Shown in pieces: positions 1 to 8,408 of a DNA stretch of 64,000 bases (the stretch's first letter is position 1; each line of letters starts with the position of its first letter). The notes beneath the pieces were generated by a model. That model searched no databases. It worked only from the letters and a program-made list of their open reading frames with translations, and was not told the origin of the DNA. This DNA comes from Sphingomonas sp. Leaf20 (GTDB lineage: Bacteria; Pseudomonadota; Alphaproteobacteria; Sphingomonadales; Sphingomonadaceae). A program made the translations under genes and the position numbers. The DNA is taken from NCBI RefSeq assembly GCF_001421535.1, contig NZ_LMKN01000009.1:608030-672029 (forward strand), given 5' to 3'.

Positions 1-327
1 CTGACGACCTTTTCGGTTGCCAATGACGTCGCGAAATATTTCGCGATCATCCCGGCGATGTTCGTCGCGCTCTATCCGGGGCTTGGCGTGCTCAACGTGA
101 TGCGGCTGGGCGGCCCTGAAAGCGCGATCCTGTCCGCGATCATCTTCAACGCCGTCATCATCCCCTGCCTCGTCCCGCTGGCGCTGCGCGGCGTCGCTTA
201 CAAACCAATGGCAGCCGGGCCGCTGCTTGCACGCAACCTCGCGGTGTACGGTCTGGGTGGCCTCGTCGCACCGTTCATCGGCATCAAGCTCATCGACCTT
301 GTGGTCGGTGGCCTCGGTCTCGCATAA
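1..327 (+). CDS. kdpB: K+-transporting ATPase B subunit KdpB, C-terminal part
   Basis: The open frame enters the window from the left and ends at 327, so only the last 108 residues are present. They match the C-terminal membrane end of KdpB, the P-type ATPase catalytic subunit of the inner-membrane KdpFABC potassium pump. Visible features are the [18 protein letters not shown] segment and two further hydrophobic stretches; the phosphorylation and nucleotide-binding domains lie outside. KdpC follows after 12 nt, the normal kdp gene order, which supports the call strongly. Confidence 0.95.
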   Translation: MTTFSVANDVAKYFAIIPAMFVALYPGLGVLNVMRLGGPESAILSAIIFNAVIIPCLVPLALRGVAYKPMAAGPLLARNLAVYGLGGLVAPFIGIKLIDLVVGGLGLA

Positions 328-339
328 GGAAGGACAGAC

Positions 340-930
340 ATGGGCAAGGATTTCACCTCCGCGCTGCGGCCGGCGATCGTCATGACGATCCTGTTCGCGG
401 TCCTTCTCGGGCTCGTCTACCCGCTCGCCATGACCGGTATCGGCCAGGCGTTCTTCCCGAACCAGGCGAACGGCAGCCTGGTGCGCGATGCCCGCGGCAC
501 TGTCATCGGCTCGACCGTGGTGGGACAGGCCTTCACGACGGATCGCTATTTCCAGACGCGGCCATCGGCGGCCGGCAAGGGCTATGACGGTCTGGCGTCG
601 TCGGGGTCGAACCTTGGCCCGGCGAGCCAGGCGCTGGTCGATCGCGTGAAACCCGACATCGCGAAACGCCGTGCCGAGGGCGTGGCCGGGCCGATGCCCG
701 CGGATCTGGTCACCGCCAGCGGGTCGGGGCTAGACCCCGACCTGTCGCCCGCCGCCGCGCTGTCGCAGGCCCCCCGCATCGCGCGAGTCCGCAACGTGCC
801 GGTCGAGCGGGTTCGCACTTTGGTCACGGATGCGACGGATGCGTCGATCCTGGGTGAGCCGCGCGTCAACGTCCTCGCACTCAACCGTGCGCTCGACGCC
901 TTGCCAGCCTCCGGCGCGCCCGCGCGCTGA
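340..930 (+). CDS. kdpC: K+-transporting ATPase C subunit KdpC
   Basis: 196 residues, the usual KdpC length. One N-terminal membrane helix (about residues 12-34, rich in V/I/L with YPLAMTGIGQ after it) is followed by a periplasmic domain containing NGSLV, GSTVVGQAF and YFQTRPSA, all typical of KdpC. KdpC stabilises the KdpFABC complex and helps ATP binding by KdpB. It starts 12 nt after kdpB behind an AAGGAAGGA ribosome-binding site. Its stop overlaps the kdpD start (TGATG), so kdpC and kdpD are probably translationally coupled. Confidence 0.97.
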   Translation: MGKDFTSALRPAIVMTILFAVLLGLVYPLAMTGIGQAFFPNQANGSLVRDARGTVIGSTVVGQAFTTDRYFQTRPSAAGKGYDGLASSGSNLGPASQALVDRVKPDIAKRRAEGVAGPMPADLVTASGSGLDPDLSPAAALSQAPRIARVRNVPVERVRTLVTDATDASILGEPRVNVLALNRALDALPASGAPAR

Positions 931-3605
931 TGCCGGTCTCGGGCGACGGCAGACCTGATCCCGACGCCCTCCTGCGCGCCGCCGCGCAGGAGGGTCGCGG
1001 GCGTCTCAAGGTCTTCCTCGGCGCCGCGCCCGGAGTCGGCAAGACCTTCGAAATGCTGTCCGAGGGCGCGGCGCGCCGACGCGACGGGGCCGATGTCGTC
1101 GTCGGCGTCGTCGAAACGCACGGGCGCGCGGAGACCGAGGCGCTCACCCGCGGGCACGAGATCATGCCGCGCCGTCCGATCCCCTATGAAGGGCGGACAC
1201 TGTACGAGATGGATCTGGACGCGATCCTCGCGCGTGCGCCGGGCCTCGTCCTCGTCGACGAACTCGCGCACACCAATGCAGCGGGCAGCCGTCATCCCAA
1301 ACGCTATCAGGACGTCGAGGAACTGCTCGCCGCGGGGATCGACGTCTATTCGACCGTCAACATCCAGCACGTCGAGAGCCTCAACGACGTGGTCGCCAGC
1401 TTCACCCGAGTCCGTGTCCGCGAAACGGTGCCCGACAGCGTGCTGGAAATGGCCGAGATCGAGGTGGTCGACATCCCGCCCGACGAGCTGATCGATCGGC
1501 TGAAGGCGGGCAAGGTCTATCTGCCGCAGGAAGCGACGCGCGCGCTGTCGCATTTCTTCTCCAAATCCAACCTGTCGGCGTTGCGCGAACTCGCGCTGCG
1601 GCGCGCGGCACAGGCGGTCGACGCGCGGATGCTCGACGACGTGCGTGCGCTGGGCTTGGGCGGCACCTGGGCGGGCGGCGACCGGATCGTCGTCGCGATC
1701 AACGAACTGCCCGGTGCGGACACGCTGGTGCGCGCGGGCAAGCGCGTCGCGGACGGCTTGCGGGGCCCGTGGACCGCAGTGTTCATCGAAACCCCGCGCG
1801 CGGCCCATTTCACCGACGCGCAGCATCAGCGCGTCGCCGCCGCGATGACGCTGGCGACGCAGCTCGGCGCGGTGGTCGCCACTGTCCCGGCGACCGATGT
1901 CGTGGAGGGCCTGCAGAACTTCCTCGCCGACGCGCGCGCGACGCAGCTGGTGATGGGCAAGTCGCACCGGTCGCGCTGGTTCGAATGGCTCCACGGCTCG
2001 GTCGTCGACCGTGTGATCCGCGACACGCCCGGCGTCACCGTCCATGTGCTGCCCATCGTCGCGGATAAGGCGGGCCGCGAGCGCGGCCGGCGCCGGCCGG
2101 CACAGTGGGGGACGCCGGGCGGCTACGCGATCACGACCGCGCTGGTCGCGAGCATCACCGGCATCGCCAGCGCGCTGCTCCACATCCTCGATCTCGGCAA
2201 TGTCGCGCTGCTGTATCTGCTGCCGGTGATGGCGGCGGCGAGCCTGTATGGCCTGCGCACCGGGCTGTACGCGGGCATCGCCTCCAGCCTTGCCTACAAC
2301 TTCTTCTTCCTGCCGCCGGTCGGCACGCTGAGCATCAGCAACCCCGAGAACCTCGTCTCGGTCGTCGTCCTGCTCGGCATCGCGATCGCGACGAGCCAGC
2401 TGACCTCGCGCGTCCGCGCGCAGGCCGATCTTGCCGCGGCGAGTGCGCGGACCAATGCGACGCTCGCGGGGTTCCTGCGCCAGATCACCAGCGTCAACGA
2501 CATCGACGTCGCCGCGCAGATGATTTGCGACGACGTCGGCGGGCTGCTCGACGTACAGGTGATCCTGCTCGTCGCCGGGACGGGCACCAACCTCGAGATC
2601 CTCGCGGCGAGCGATGCGGCCTACCATCTCGACACGATGGACACCGCCGCCGCCACCTGGGCGCTCGACACCGGGATGGCAGCCGGCAAGGGCTCGGGCA
2701 CGCTCGCGGCATCGGAATGGCTGTTCCAGCCGCTGAAAGCCGGTGGCCGCGTGCTCGGCGTGCTCGGCGTGGCGAAGGAAACGACCGCCGACCCGGTTCG
2801 CGCCGACCAGCTGCCGTTGCTCAGCAGCCTGCTCGATCAGTCCGCGCTGGTGCTCGAACGGTTGCGGCTCGAAGTCGAGATGCGCGATGTCGAGACGGTG
2901 CGGACGCGCGACCGGTTGCGCGCGGCGCTGCTGTCCTCGGTCAGCCATGACCTGCGCACCCCGCTCACCGCGGTCATCGCCGCGGCGGACCAGCTCGAGC
3001 ATGGCGCGACGCCAGACCTGATCGCGACGATCAAGGCCGAAGCCGCCCGGCTCAACCGCTTCGTCGCCAATTTGCTCGACATGGCGCGCGTCGAGGCAGG
3101 TGCGCTGAAACTGAACATCGAACCGACCGACCTCAGCGATGCGGTGACCGGCGCGGCGCACGATGCGCGGCGCGCGCTGGAGGGGCATGCGGTCCGGCTC
3201 GACGTCCCGCCCGATCTGCCGCTGGTCTATACCGACCCGCAGTTGCTCCACCATTGCCTGCTCAACCTGCTCGACAATGCCGGGCGCTACGGCGATCCCG
3301 GCACCGAGATCGTGATCGAAGGGCGGCACCGCTTCGGCGAGCTTCGCCTGGCGGTGAAGGATCACGGCCCCGGACTGCCGCCAGGCAAGGAAACCGAAGT
3401 GTTCGAGACGTTCCGCCGCCTCGAGGGGTCCGATCGCGCGATCGGCGGGACGGGGCTCGGCCTCGCGATCGTCAAGGCGTTCGCCGAGGCGATGGACATG
3501 ACGGTCGAGGCCGGGAACCGCGACGACGGTCCGGGCGCTGCCTTCGCGCTGATCTTCCCGCGCGCGCTCATCGTCCGCGATCTCAAACCGGAAAGCCTTG
3601 CCTGA
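930..3605 (+). CDS. kdpD: Osmosensitive K+ channel sensor histidine kinase KdpD
   Basis: 891 residues, full length for KdpD. Order of parts: N-terminal KdpD domain with Walker A GAAPGVGKT (residues 31-39) and LVDELAHTN; a USP-like domain; about four membrane helices around residues 395-495; a GAF-like region; a HisKA box SSVSHDLRTPL with phospho-acceptor His673; and a HATPase domain with N, G1 (DHGPGLP) and G2 (GGTGLGLAI) boxes. It senses K+ limitation/turgor and phosphorylates KdpE. The start overlaps the kdpC stop, and kdpE follows with no spacer (ends 3605, next start 3606), so this is one operon. Confidence 0.97.
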   Translation: MPVSGDGRPDPDALLRAAAQEGRGRLKVFLGAAPGVGKTFEMLSEGAARRRDGADVVVGVVETHGRAETEALTRGHEIMPRRPIPYEGRTLYEMDLDAILARAPGLVLVDELAHTNAAGSRHPKRYQDVEELLAAGIDVYSTVNIQHVESLNDVVASFTRVRVRETVPDSVLEMAEIEVVDIPPDELIDRLKAGKVYLPQEATRALSHFFSKSNLSALRELALRRAAQAVDARMLDDVRALGLGGTWAGGDRIVVAINELPGADTLVRAGKRVADGLRGPWTAVFIETPRAAHFTDAQHQRVAAAMTLATQLGAVVATVPATDVVEGLQNFLADARATQLVMGKSHRSRWFEWLHGSVVDRVIRDTPGVTVHVLPIVADKAGRERGRRRPAQWGTPGGYAITTALVASITGIASALLHILDLGNVALLYLLPVMAAASLYGLRTGLYAGIASSLAYNFFFLPPVGTLSISNPENLVSVVVLLGIAIATSQLTSRVRAQADLAAASARTNATLAGFLRQITSVNDIDVAAQMICDDVGGLLDVQVILLVAGTGTNLEILAASDAAYHLDTMDTAAATWALDTGMAAGKGSGTLAASEWLFQPLKAGGRVLGVLGVAKETTADPVRADQLPLLSSLLDQSALVLERLRLEVEMRDVETVRTRDRLRAALLSSVSHDLRTPLTAVIAAADQLEHGATPDLIATIKAEAARLNRFVANLLDMARVEAGALKLNIEPTDLSDAVTGAAHDARRALEGHAVRLDVPPDLPLVYTDPQLLHHCLLNLLDNAGRYGDPGTEIVIEGRHRFGELRLAVKDHGPGLPPGKETEVFETFRRLEGSDRAIGGTGLGLAIVKAFAEAMDMTVEAGNRDDGPGAAFALIFPRALIVRDLKPESLA

Positions 3606-4292
3606 ATGCCCGCAAAGATCCTCGTGGTGGACGACGAAGCCGCGATCCGCCGCCTGCTCCGCAACACGCTGACTCGCGCGGGCTATGCCGTGGTCGAGGC
3701 GGAGGACGGGCGGCAGGCGCTGCACCAGGCGGCGGTCGAACATCCGAGCGCGGTGCTGCTCGACCTCGGCCTGCCCGACCGCGACGGGTTGAGCCTGATC
3801 CCGTTGCTGCGCACGCACGGCGACGCCGTGATCCTGGTCGTGTCGGCGCGCGATGCGGTCGACGAGAAGGTCACGGCGCTCGATCTGGGGGCGGACGATT
3901 TCATCACCAAGCCGTTCGACAGCGAGGAACTGCTGGCCCGGCTGCGCGTGGCGCTGCGGCATCGCGGATTGCCCGAAACCACGCCCAAGATCGTGCGCAC
4001 CGGCGACGTCAGCATCGATCTCGATCGCCGGGTCGTGTTCCGCGGCGACGAGGAACTGCACCTCACCCGCAAGGAGCATGACGTGCTGGCGGTGCTCGCG
4101 CGGCATATCGGCCGGGTCGTGACGCACCAGCGCGTGCTCGCCGCGGCGTGGGGCGGGGAGGAGGATCCGCGCGTCGAATATCTCCGCATCGTCATCCGCA
4201 ACCTGCGGCAGAAACTGGAACATCCCGGACCCGTCGGCAGCGTCATCGCCAATGAGCTGGGGGTCGGATACCGGCTGCGCGCGGACGCCTGA
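3606..4292 (+). CDS. kdpE: Response regulator KdpE (OmpR/PhoB family)
   Basis: 228 residues. Receiver domain with acidic pair D9/D10, phospho-acceptor D53 in VLLDLGLP, and the conserved Lys in DDFITKPF; C-terminal winged helix with LTRKEHDVLAVLARH and an LRQKLE motif near the end. This is the partner of KdpD and activates kdpFABC transcription. Its start follows the kdpD stop directly. Downstream is a 141-nt gap to the convergent TonB receptor gene, holding only weak inverted repeats and no convincing terminator. Confidence 0.97.
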   Translation: MPAKILVVDDEAAIRRLLRNTLTRAGYAVVEAEDGRQALHQAAVEHPSAVLLDLGLPDRDGLSLIPLLRTHGDAVILVVSARDAVDEKVTALDLGADDFITKPFDSEELLARLRVALRHRGLPETTPKIVRTGDVSIDLDRRVVFRGDEELHLTRKEHDVLAVLARHIGRVVTHQRVLAAAWGGEEDPRVEYLRIVIRNLRQKLEHPGPVGSVIANELGVGYRLRADA

Positions 4293-4433
4293 CAAACGCG
4301 CAGGGCATCCTATCACGTCGCCCTGGCCGGCGGCGCGCTTGCGTGCTGCAACCCCGTTCGCTGCGGCGATCTCGACCACGCGCGGACGATACAGTGCCTT
4401 CGCCGCTAGCGACGAAGCCTGTCAGGCACCCGC

Positions 4434-6836
4434 TCAGAACGCCGCGTCGAGCCCGAGCCGGAGCGTTCGCGGGCGCAGCGGCGTCACCTGGTCGCGACCG
4501 GTGGTGAACGGCGTGCCGAGCGCGAAGCGATTGCCGCGTATGTCAGCAAGGTTGGTGATCCCCGCGGTCACGCCGAGCGCGCCGAGCCCCAGCCGGGCAG
4601 TGACGCCGCTGTCGAGATAGCTGCCCTGGCTCTGGCCGAGCACCGGGCCGACGCCGAGCCGTGACGACCCGACGTACCGGACCCAGCCGTCGATCTTGAT
4701 GTCCTTCGCACCCGCGAGCTGCTGCGTGTACACCGCGCCTGCGCGCGCGGTGATGCGCGCGATATTGGGGATCTGGCTCAGTCGCGCCGCCAGCTGCGCG
4801 CGCGTGACCGCGGGATCGGCGGCGAGGGTGCCGACGAGGTCGAACAGCCGCGCGCTCGAGGGTTCGTCGATGCGACTGTCGTTGAACGACAGCGCGCCCT
4901 CGATCCGCAGCGCCTTCGTCAACCGCGCGCCCGCGGTCGCCTCGATCGTCCAGAGTTCGCCGTCGCCGATGTTGGCGGTGCTCGGCAACCCCGATCCGTC
5001 GATGAAATCCGCCTGGATGTCGCGCCACGAGGTGTGCGCGAGCGTGAGCGCCGCATCGAACCGGTCCGCACCCGGGCGGCCCGAGCGAAGCCCCGTCTCG
5101 ATCGTGGCGACGCGGTCGTTGCGGAACCGGCGTACGAAGTCGCCCTCGATCGCGAGCCCGCCGGGGCGGAAGCCCTGCTGATACCGCAGGAACATCTGGA
5201 CCTGCGGCGTCAGCTCGAACAGCGCCGATGCCGATGGCAGCATGATCGTCTGCGCCCGCTGTGCGGTCGTCGCCAGTTGCGCCAGCGTGACGCGCTGCGC
5301 GATGTCGGCGCCCTCCCCGTCGAGGACCGAGCGGGTCACGCGCAATCCCCCGGTGGTCAGCAATCCGGGTAGCAGGCGCACGCTGCCTTCGCCGTACACC
5401 GTCGTCTCGGCGATGCCGTTGACGACCCCGGTGGTCGGCAGCAGCGCGTCGGGCGCGCCGTAGAGCCGGGTCAGACGCGTGCGGTTATGGACATAGCTGA
5501 ACCCCGCGAGCCAGCCCGACCCATCCGCACGCGACGACCATAGCCGTGTCTCGTTGGCCTGCATCCGGGTGCGGTTGGCCTGCGCGAACAGCCGTACCGG
5601 CTCGCCGGGCGCGGTCGCATCATACCGCTCCATCAGGTCGTGCGCGGTGATCCCGCTGGTCGAGCGGAAGCGCACGTCGCCGAAGCCACCGGAAAGGACG
5701 ATCTGCCCCTGCCCGAAGTCTGCCGAAAAGCCTTCGGTAACCGGCGCTGACCGACTGAGCGGGCGGCCGTCGCGATCGGCGTACTGGCTGTCCGCGCCAC
5801 GGATGCGCTGTCCGATACCGATCAGGTCGACGCTCCAACCCGCCGCGATATCGAGATGCGCCGCGGCGCGTCCGCCTTCGATGCGGGTGCGATTGACGTC
5901 GGTGCGGCCGAGCAGCGGCTTGTCGATATAGCCACCCTCGCTCGACGCGTTGGCGACGACACGGATCGCCAACCGGTCGAGGAGGACGGGTATGTTCGCG
6001 ACGAGCTGCGTGTCCGCGCCCGGTGCGCCATGCGTCGTCGCGGACCCGCCGATCGTCGCCGATCCGCTGAACCGCGAGGGATCGGGGGCGTTGGGTACCA
6101 GCCGGATCAACCCGCCAAGCGATCCCGCGCCGTAGAGCGTGCCCTGAGGCCCCTCGAGCACCTCGACCGCGGCGAGGTCCGCTAGGCGCAGGTCGGGGTC
6201 CGGCGCATTGTAGCTCAACCGCAGGTCGCCGAAATACTGGCCGACCGTGGCCTGCGTGGGTCCCGTGAAGCTCGAATCCGCGATGCCGCGGATGAAGAGC
6301 TTGTTGCGACCCGCGCCGAGATAGGTCGAGGCGACGCTGGTCAGCCGGTCGGCGAGCCGCTCCGTCCCGCCCGCCCCGCCGAACTCCAGATCGCGGCCCG
6401 CGACGCGCGCGAACTGGCCGGCGAAATGGTCCCGCGTCGTATCGCGCTTGCTGGCGGTGACGACGATGTCCGCGTTCTTTTCGGGAGGCAGGTCGGATCG
6501 ACGCGCGCTTAACGGGCGCAGCGGCCTTGCGGTCGTCGCGGTCGTCGGCTGCACCACCAGCCGCCAGCTGTTCGGCCCGATCGCCTCCACCCGCGCACCG
6601 GCGTGGCGGGCGATCAGCGCGAGCGCCGCCTCCACATGCATTCCCGCCGGCAGGCTTGGCACGCGTCGCGCCCAGAGCCGGGGATCGGGCACCACGACGC
6701 TGATACGCGCGACACGGCCGAGCGCCATCACCTGCTGCCCGACACTGCCCGCGGGCAGCGCGACCGTCAGCGTTCCGGCAGCGGCGGGGGCCGCTGCCAC
6801 GAGGAGTGCCGCGAGGGCGCCTCCCGGCATCTTCAC
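4434..6836 (-). CDS. TonB-dependent receptor with N-terminal STN signalling domain (FecA-like)
   Basis: 800 residues. A signal peptide rich in Ala/Leu is followed by an STN domain (about residues 20-95), then a plug domain with VVTASKRDT and LEGPQGTLYGAGSLGG, and a long beta-barrel ending in ...LGLDAAF with the terminal Phe typical of outer-membrane barrels. STN-bearing receptors import ferric chelates or similar ligands and signal to a FecR-type protein. The GTG start at 6836 overlaps the fecR-like stop by 4 nt (GTGA); ATG at 6830 is an alternative. It is the last gene of a sigma-FecR-receptor operon. The ligand is unknown. Confidence 0.93.
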   Translation of the reverse strand: MKMPGGALAALLVAAAPAAAGTLTVALPAGSVGQQVMALGRVARISVVVPDPRLWARRVPSLPAGMHVEAALALIARHAGARVEAIGPNSWRLVVQPTTATTARPLRPLSARRSDLPPEKNADIVVTASKRDTTRDHFAGQFARVAGRDLEFGGAGGTERLADRLTSVASTYLGAGRNKLFIRGIADSSFTGPTQATVGQYFGDLRLSYNAPDPDLRLADLAAVEVLEGPQGTLYGAGSLGGLIRLVPNAPDPSRFSGSATIGGSATTHGAPGADTQLVANIPVLLDRLAIRVVANASSEGGYIDKPLLGRTDVNRTRIEGGRAAAHLDIAAGWSVDLIGIGQRIRGADSQYADRDGRPLSRSAPVTEGFSADFGQGQIVLSGGFGDVRFRSTSGITAHDLMERYDATAPGEPVRLFAQANRTRMQANETRLWSSRADGSGWLAGFSYVHNRTRLTRLYGAPDALLPTTGVVNGIAETTVYGEGSVRLLPGLLTTGGLRVTRSVLDGEGADIAQRVTLAQLATTAQRAQTIMLPSASALFELTPQVQMFLRYQQGFRPGGLAIEGDFVRRFRNDRVATIETGLRSGRPGADRFDAALTLAHTSWRDIQADFIDGSGLPSTANIGDGELWTIEATAGARLTKALRIEGALSFNDSRIDEPSSARLFDLVGTLAADPAVTRAQLAARLSQIPNIARITARAGAVYTQQLAGAKDIKIDGWVRYVGSSRLGVGPVLGQSQGSYLDSGVTARLGLGALGVTAGITNLADIRGNRFALGTPFTTGRDQVTPLRPRTLRLGLDAAF

Positions 6837-7774
6837 CCGCGCGGCTCCAGCGTCCAGCCCTCCGCATCCTGGCGCACCGTCACGTCGAGCAGCGTCCCCA
6901 GCAGCGCCGGTCGCGTCCTGACGGTCTCGACATCCAGCGTGCCGCGGAACGTCCGCGCCGTCAGCCCGGGCGCGGCGACCACGCGTCGCCCGGTCTCCCT
7001 CGACAGGTCCGCCGCGACCTCGGCCAGCGGCGCGTCGTCATAGGCGAGCCGCCCTTCGCGCCAGCTTCCGACGTCCGCCGTCGCGACGGTGCGGCGTACC
7101 CGCGTCGCGCCGTCGGCGAAGATGGCCTGGCCCGGATCGAGGCGCAGCGCCGCACCGTCGGGATCGACGAGCACCGCGCCCTCGGCCACCGCGACATGGA
7201 TGCGCGTGCCCGCCGCCTTGACGTCGAAGACGGTGCCGAGGTCGACAAGCCGCAATGCCCCCGCCTGCACCGCGAACGGGCGTGCGGCATCGTGGCGGAC
7301 CCTAAACAGCATCTCGCCGCGCTCGACGGTGGCAACGCGCGCATTGCTGCGATCGAGCCAGACGGTCGATGCACCCGCCAGCACGATGCTGCTGCCGTCG
7401 GCGAGGAGCACGGTGCGCTGTTCGCCCGCCGCGGTGGCGATCGCATAGGGTTGCGGCGCCTGTGTCCACACGCCGAGCCCGATCGCACCGGCGAGCGTCG
7501 CGGCGATCGCGCCGCCGATCCAGCGGCGTCGCGCGGGTCGGGCAACGAATTCGACCGGCGCCGGCGCCATCGTCGCCCCTGCCCCAACGCCTGCTGCTGC
7601 CGCTGCCGCCGCCGCTACCGCAGCATCGTCAAGCATCGTCACGGCGCGGTCGTAGCGGCCCGAGCGCGTCGTATCCGCCTCCAGCCACGCGAGGAACGCA
7701 TCCCAGTCGGCATCGGGTTCCGCCATGCGGATCGCCCAGCCCAACGCCTCGTCGTCGATATGCGCGTCGGTCAT
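6833..7774 (-). CDS. FecR-family anti-sigma/signal-transfer protein
   Basis: 313 residues from the ATG at 7774, chosen because it overlaps the sigma-factor stop in an ATGA junction; longer frames upstream only antisense-read the sigma gene. The N-terminal cytoplasmic segment (residues 5-50, DUF4880-like) is followed by an Ala-rich linker, one membrane helix (about residues 85-103, WIGGAIAATLAGAIGLGVW) and a periplasmic FecR domain with AAGEQRTVLLADGSSIVLAG and a C-terminal STN-like part. FecR proteins relay ligand binding by the outer-membrane receptor to the ECF sigma factor. Confidence 0.92.
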   Translation of the reverse strand: MTDAHIDDEALGWAIRMAEPDADWDAFLAWLEADTTRSGRYDRAVTMLDDAAVAAAAAAAAGVGAGATMAPAPVEFVARPARRRWIGGAIAATLAGAIGLGVWTQAPQPYAIATAAGEQRTVLLADGSSIVLAGASTVWLDRSNARVATVERGEMLFRVRHDAARPFAVQAGALRLVDLGTVFDVKAAGTRIHVAVAEGAVLVDPDGAALRLDPGQAIFADGATRVRRTVATADVGSWREGRLAYDDAPLAEVAADLSRETGRRVVAAPGLTARTFRGTLDVETVRTRPALLGTLLDVTVRQDAEGWTLEPRG

Positions 7775-8274
7775 CGCATCCGTTCCTTCAGGTCCGCGAG
7801 CGCACGAGCGGCGACGCGAAGATTGCTCTCGACCGTGCTGAGACTGATCCCCAGTTCCGCCGCGATCTGCCGCTGCGGCACGCCGTCGATCCGCGCGCGG
7901 CGAAAGATCGTGGCGGTCCGCGCTTCCAGTCCGGCGAGCGTGGCGGCAACCTGCGCCGCTTCCTGCCGTGCAGCGATCACGCGTTCGGCGGTCGGATCGG
8001 CATCGTCCTGCGCTTCGCTCCAGTCCTGGTCCCGCAGCGTCGCCTGCCGGTGCGCGCGATACCGGTCGATCATCAGCATGTCCGCGGCGCGGAACAGATA
8101 GGCGACCGGATTGCCGATCGGTCCGTCTGCCCGCCCCGACACCTTGATCCACAGATCGTGGACCAGATCCTCGGCCGCATCCGCAGCACCGCGCGCGGCG
8201 AGAAAGCGGACCAGCTTGTCGCGATTGGCGAGGAAGACGGCCTCGATCCCTGTGGGAGATCCGGGGGGCGGCAT
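7771..8274 (-). CDS. ECF RNA polymerase sigma factor, FecI-like
   Basis: 167 residues from the ATG at 8274 (MPPPGSPTGIEAVF). Earlier in-frame starts up to 8397 would read through the terminator hairpins at 8339-8401 and are rejected. Region 2 (about residues 15-80) has the DLVHDLWIKV and NPVAYLFRAADMLMIDRYRA motifs. Region 4 (about 105-160) has the helix-turn-helix around VPQRQIAAELGISLSTVESNL. It should direct transcription of its own FecR and STN-receptor genes, with which it overlaps. Confidence 0.93.
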   Translation of the reverse strand: MPPPGSPTGIEAVFLANRDKLVRFLAARGAADAAEDLVHDLWIKVSGRADGPIGNPVAYLFRAADMLMIDRYRAHRQATLRDQDWSEAQDDADPTAERVIAARQEAAQVAATLAGLEARTATIFRRARIDGVPQRQIAAELGISLSTVESNLRVAARALADLKERMR

Positions 8275-8338
8275 GACGATGACCGGTTCGAAGGGGCGGG
8301 AAGGCAGCCGTCTAGCCGAACCACCGGGAAGAGAGAAG

Positions 8339-8401
8339 GCGCTCCACCCGGGGGGATGGTGGAGCGCTGCCCTTGCAGGCATGCAGCGGCCGGGCATGCC
8401 T
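8339..8401 (-). terminator. Two tandem hairpins after the autotransporter gene
   Basis: Reading on the minus strand just past the autotransporter stop, the first hairpin has 8-bp arms (8377-8384 / 8394-8401, AGGCATGC core, 9-nt loop). The second has 10-bp GC-rich arms (8339-8348 / 8358-8367, 9-nt loop) and is followed by a pyrimidine-rich CTTCTCTCTTCC tract. Together they look like a transcription terminator separating the autotransporter from the sigma operon. There is no perfect U-run, so efficiency is uncertain. Confidence 0.6.
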
Positions 8402-8408
8402 CCCTCGC

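Noticed and set aside
582..4379. 1265-residue open frame on the minus strand across kdpC-kdpE
   Set aside because: Antisense to a well-supported kdp operon; its sequence is low-complexity Arg/Asp/Ala-rich and arises from high-GC third positions.
4293..4433. Inverted repeats between kdpE and the convergent receptor gene
   Set aside because: CAGGGC/GCCCTG (6 bp, 13-nt loop) and a mismatched CTTCG/CGAAG stem are too weak to call a terminator.
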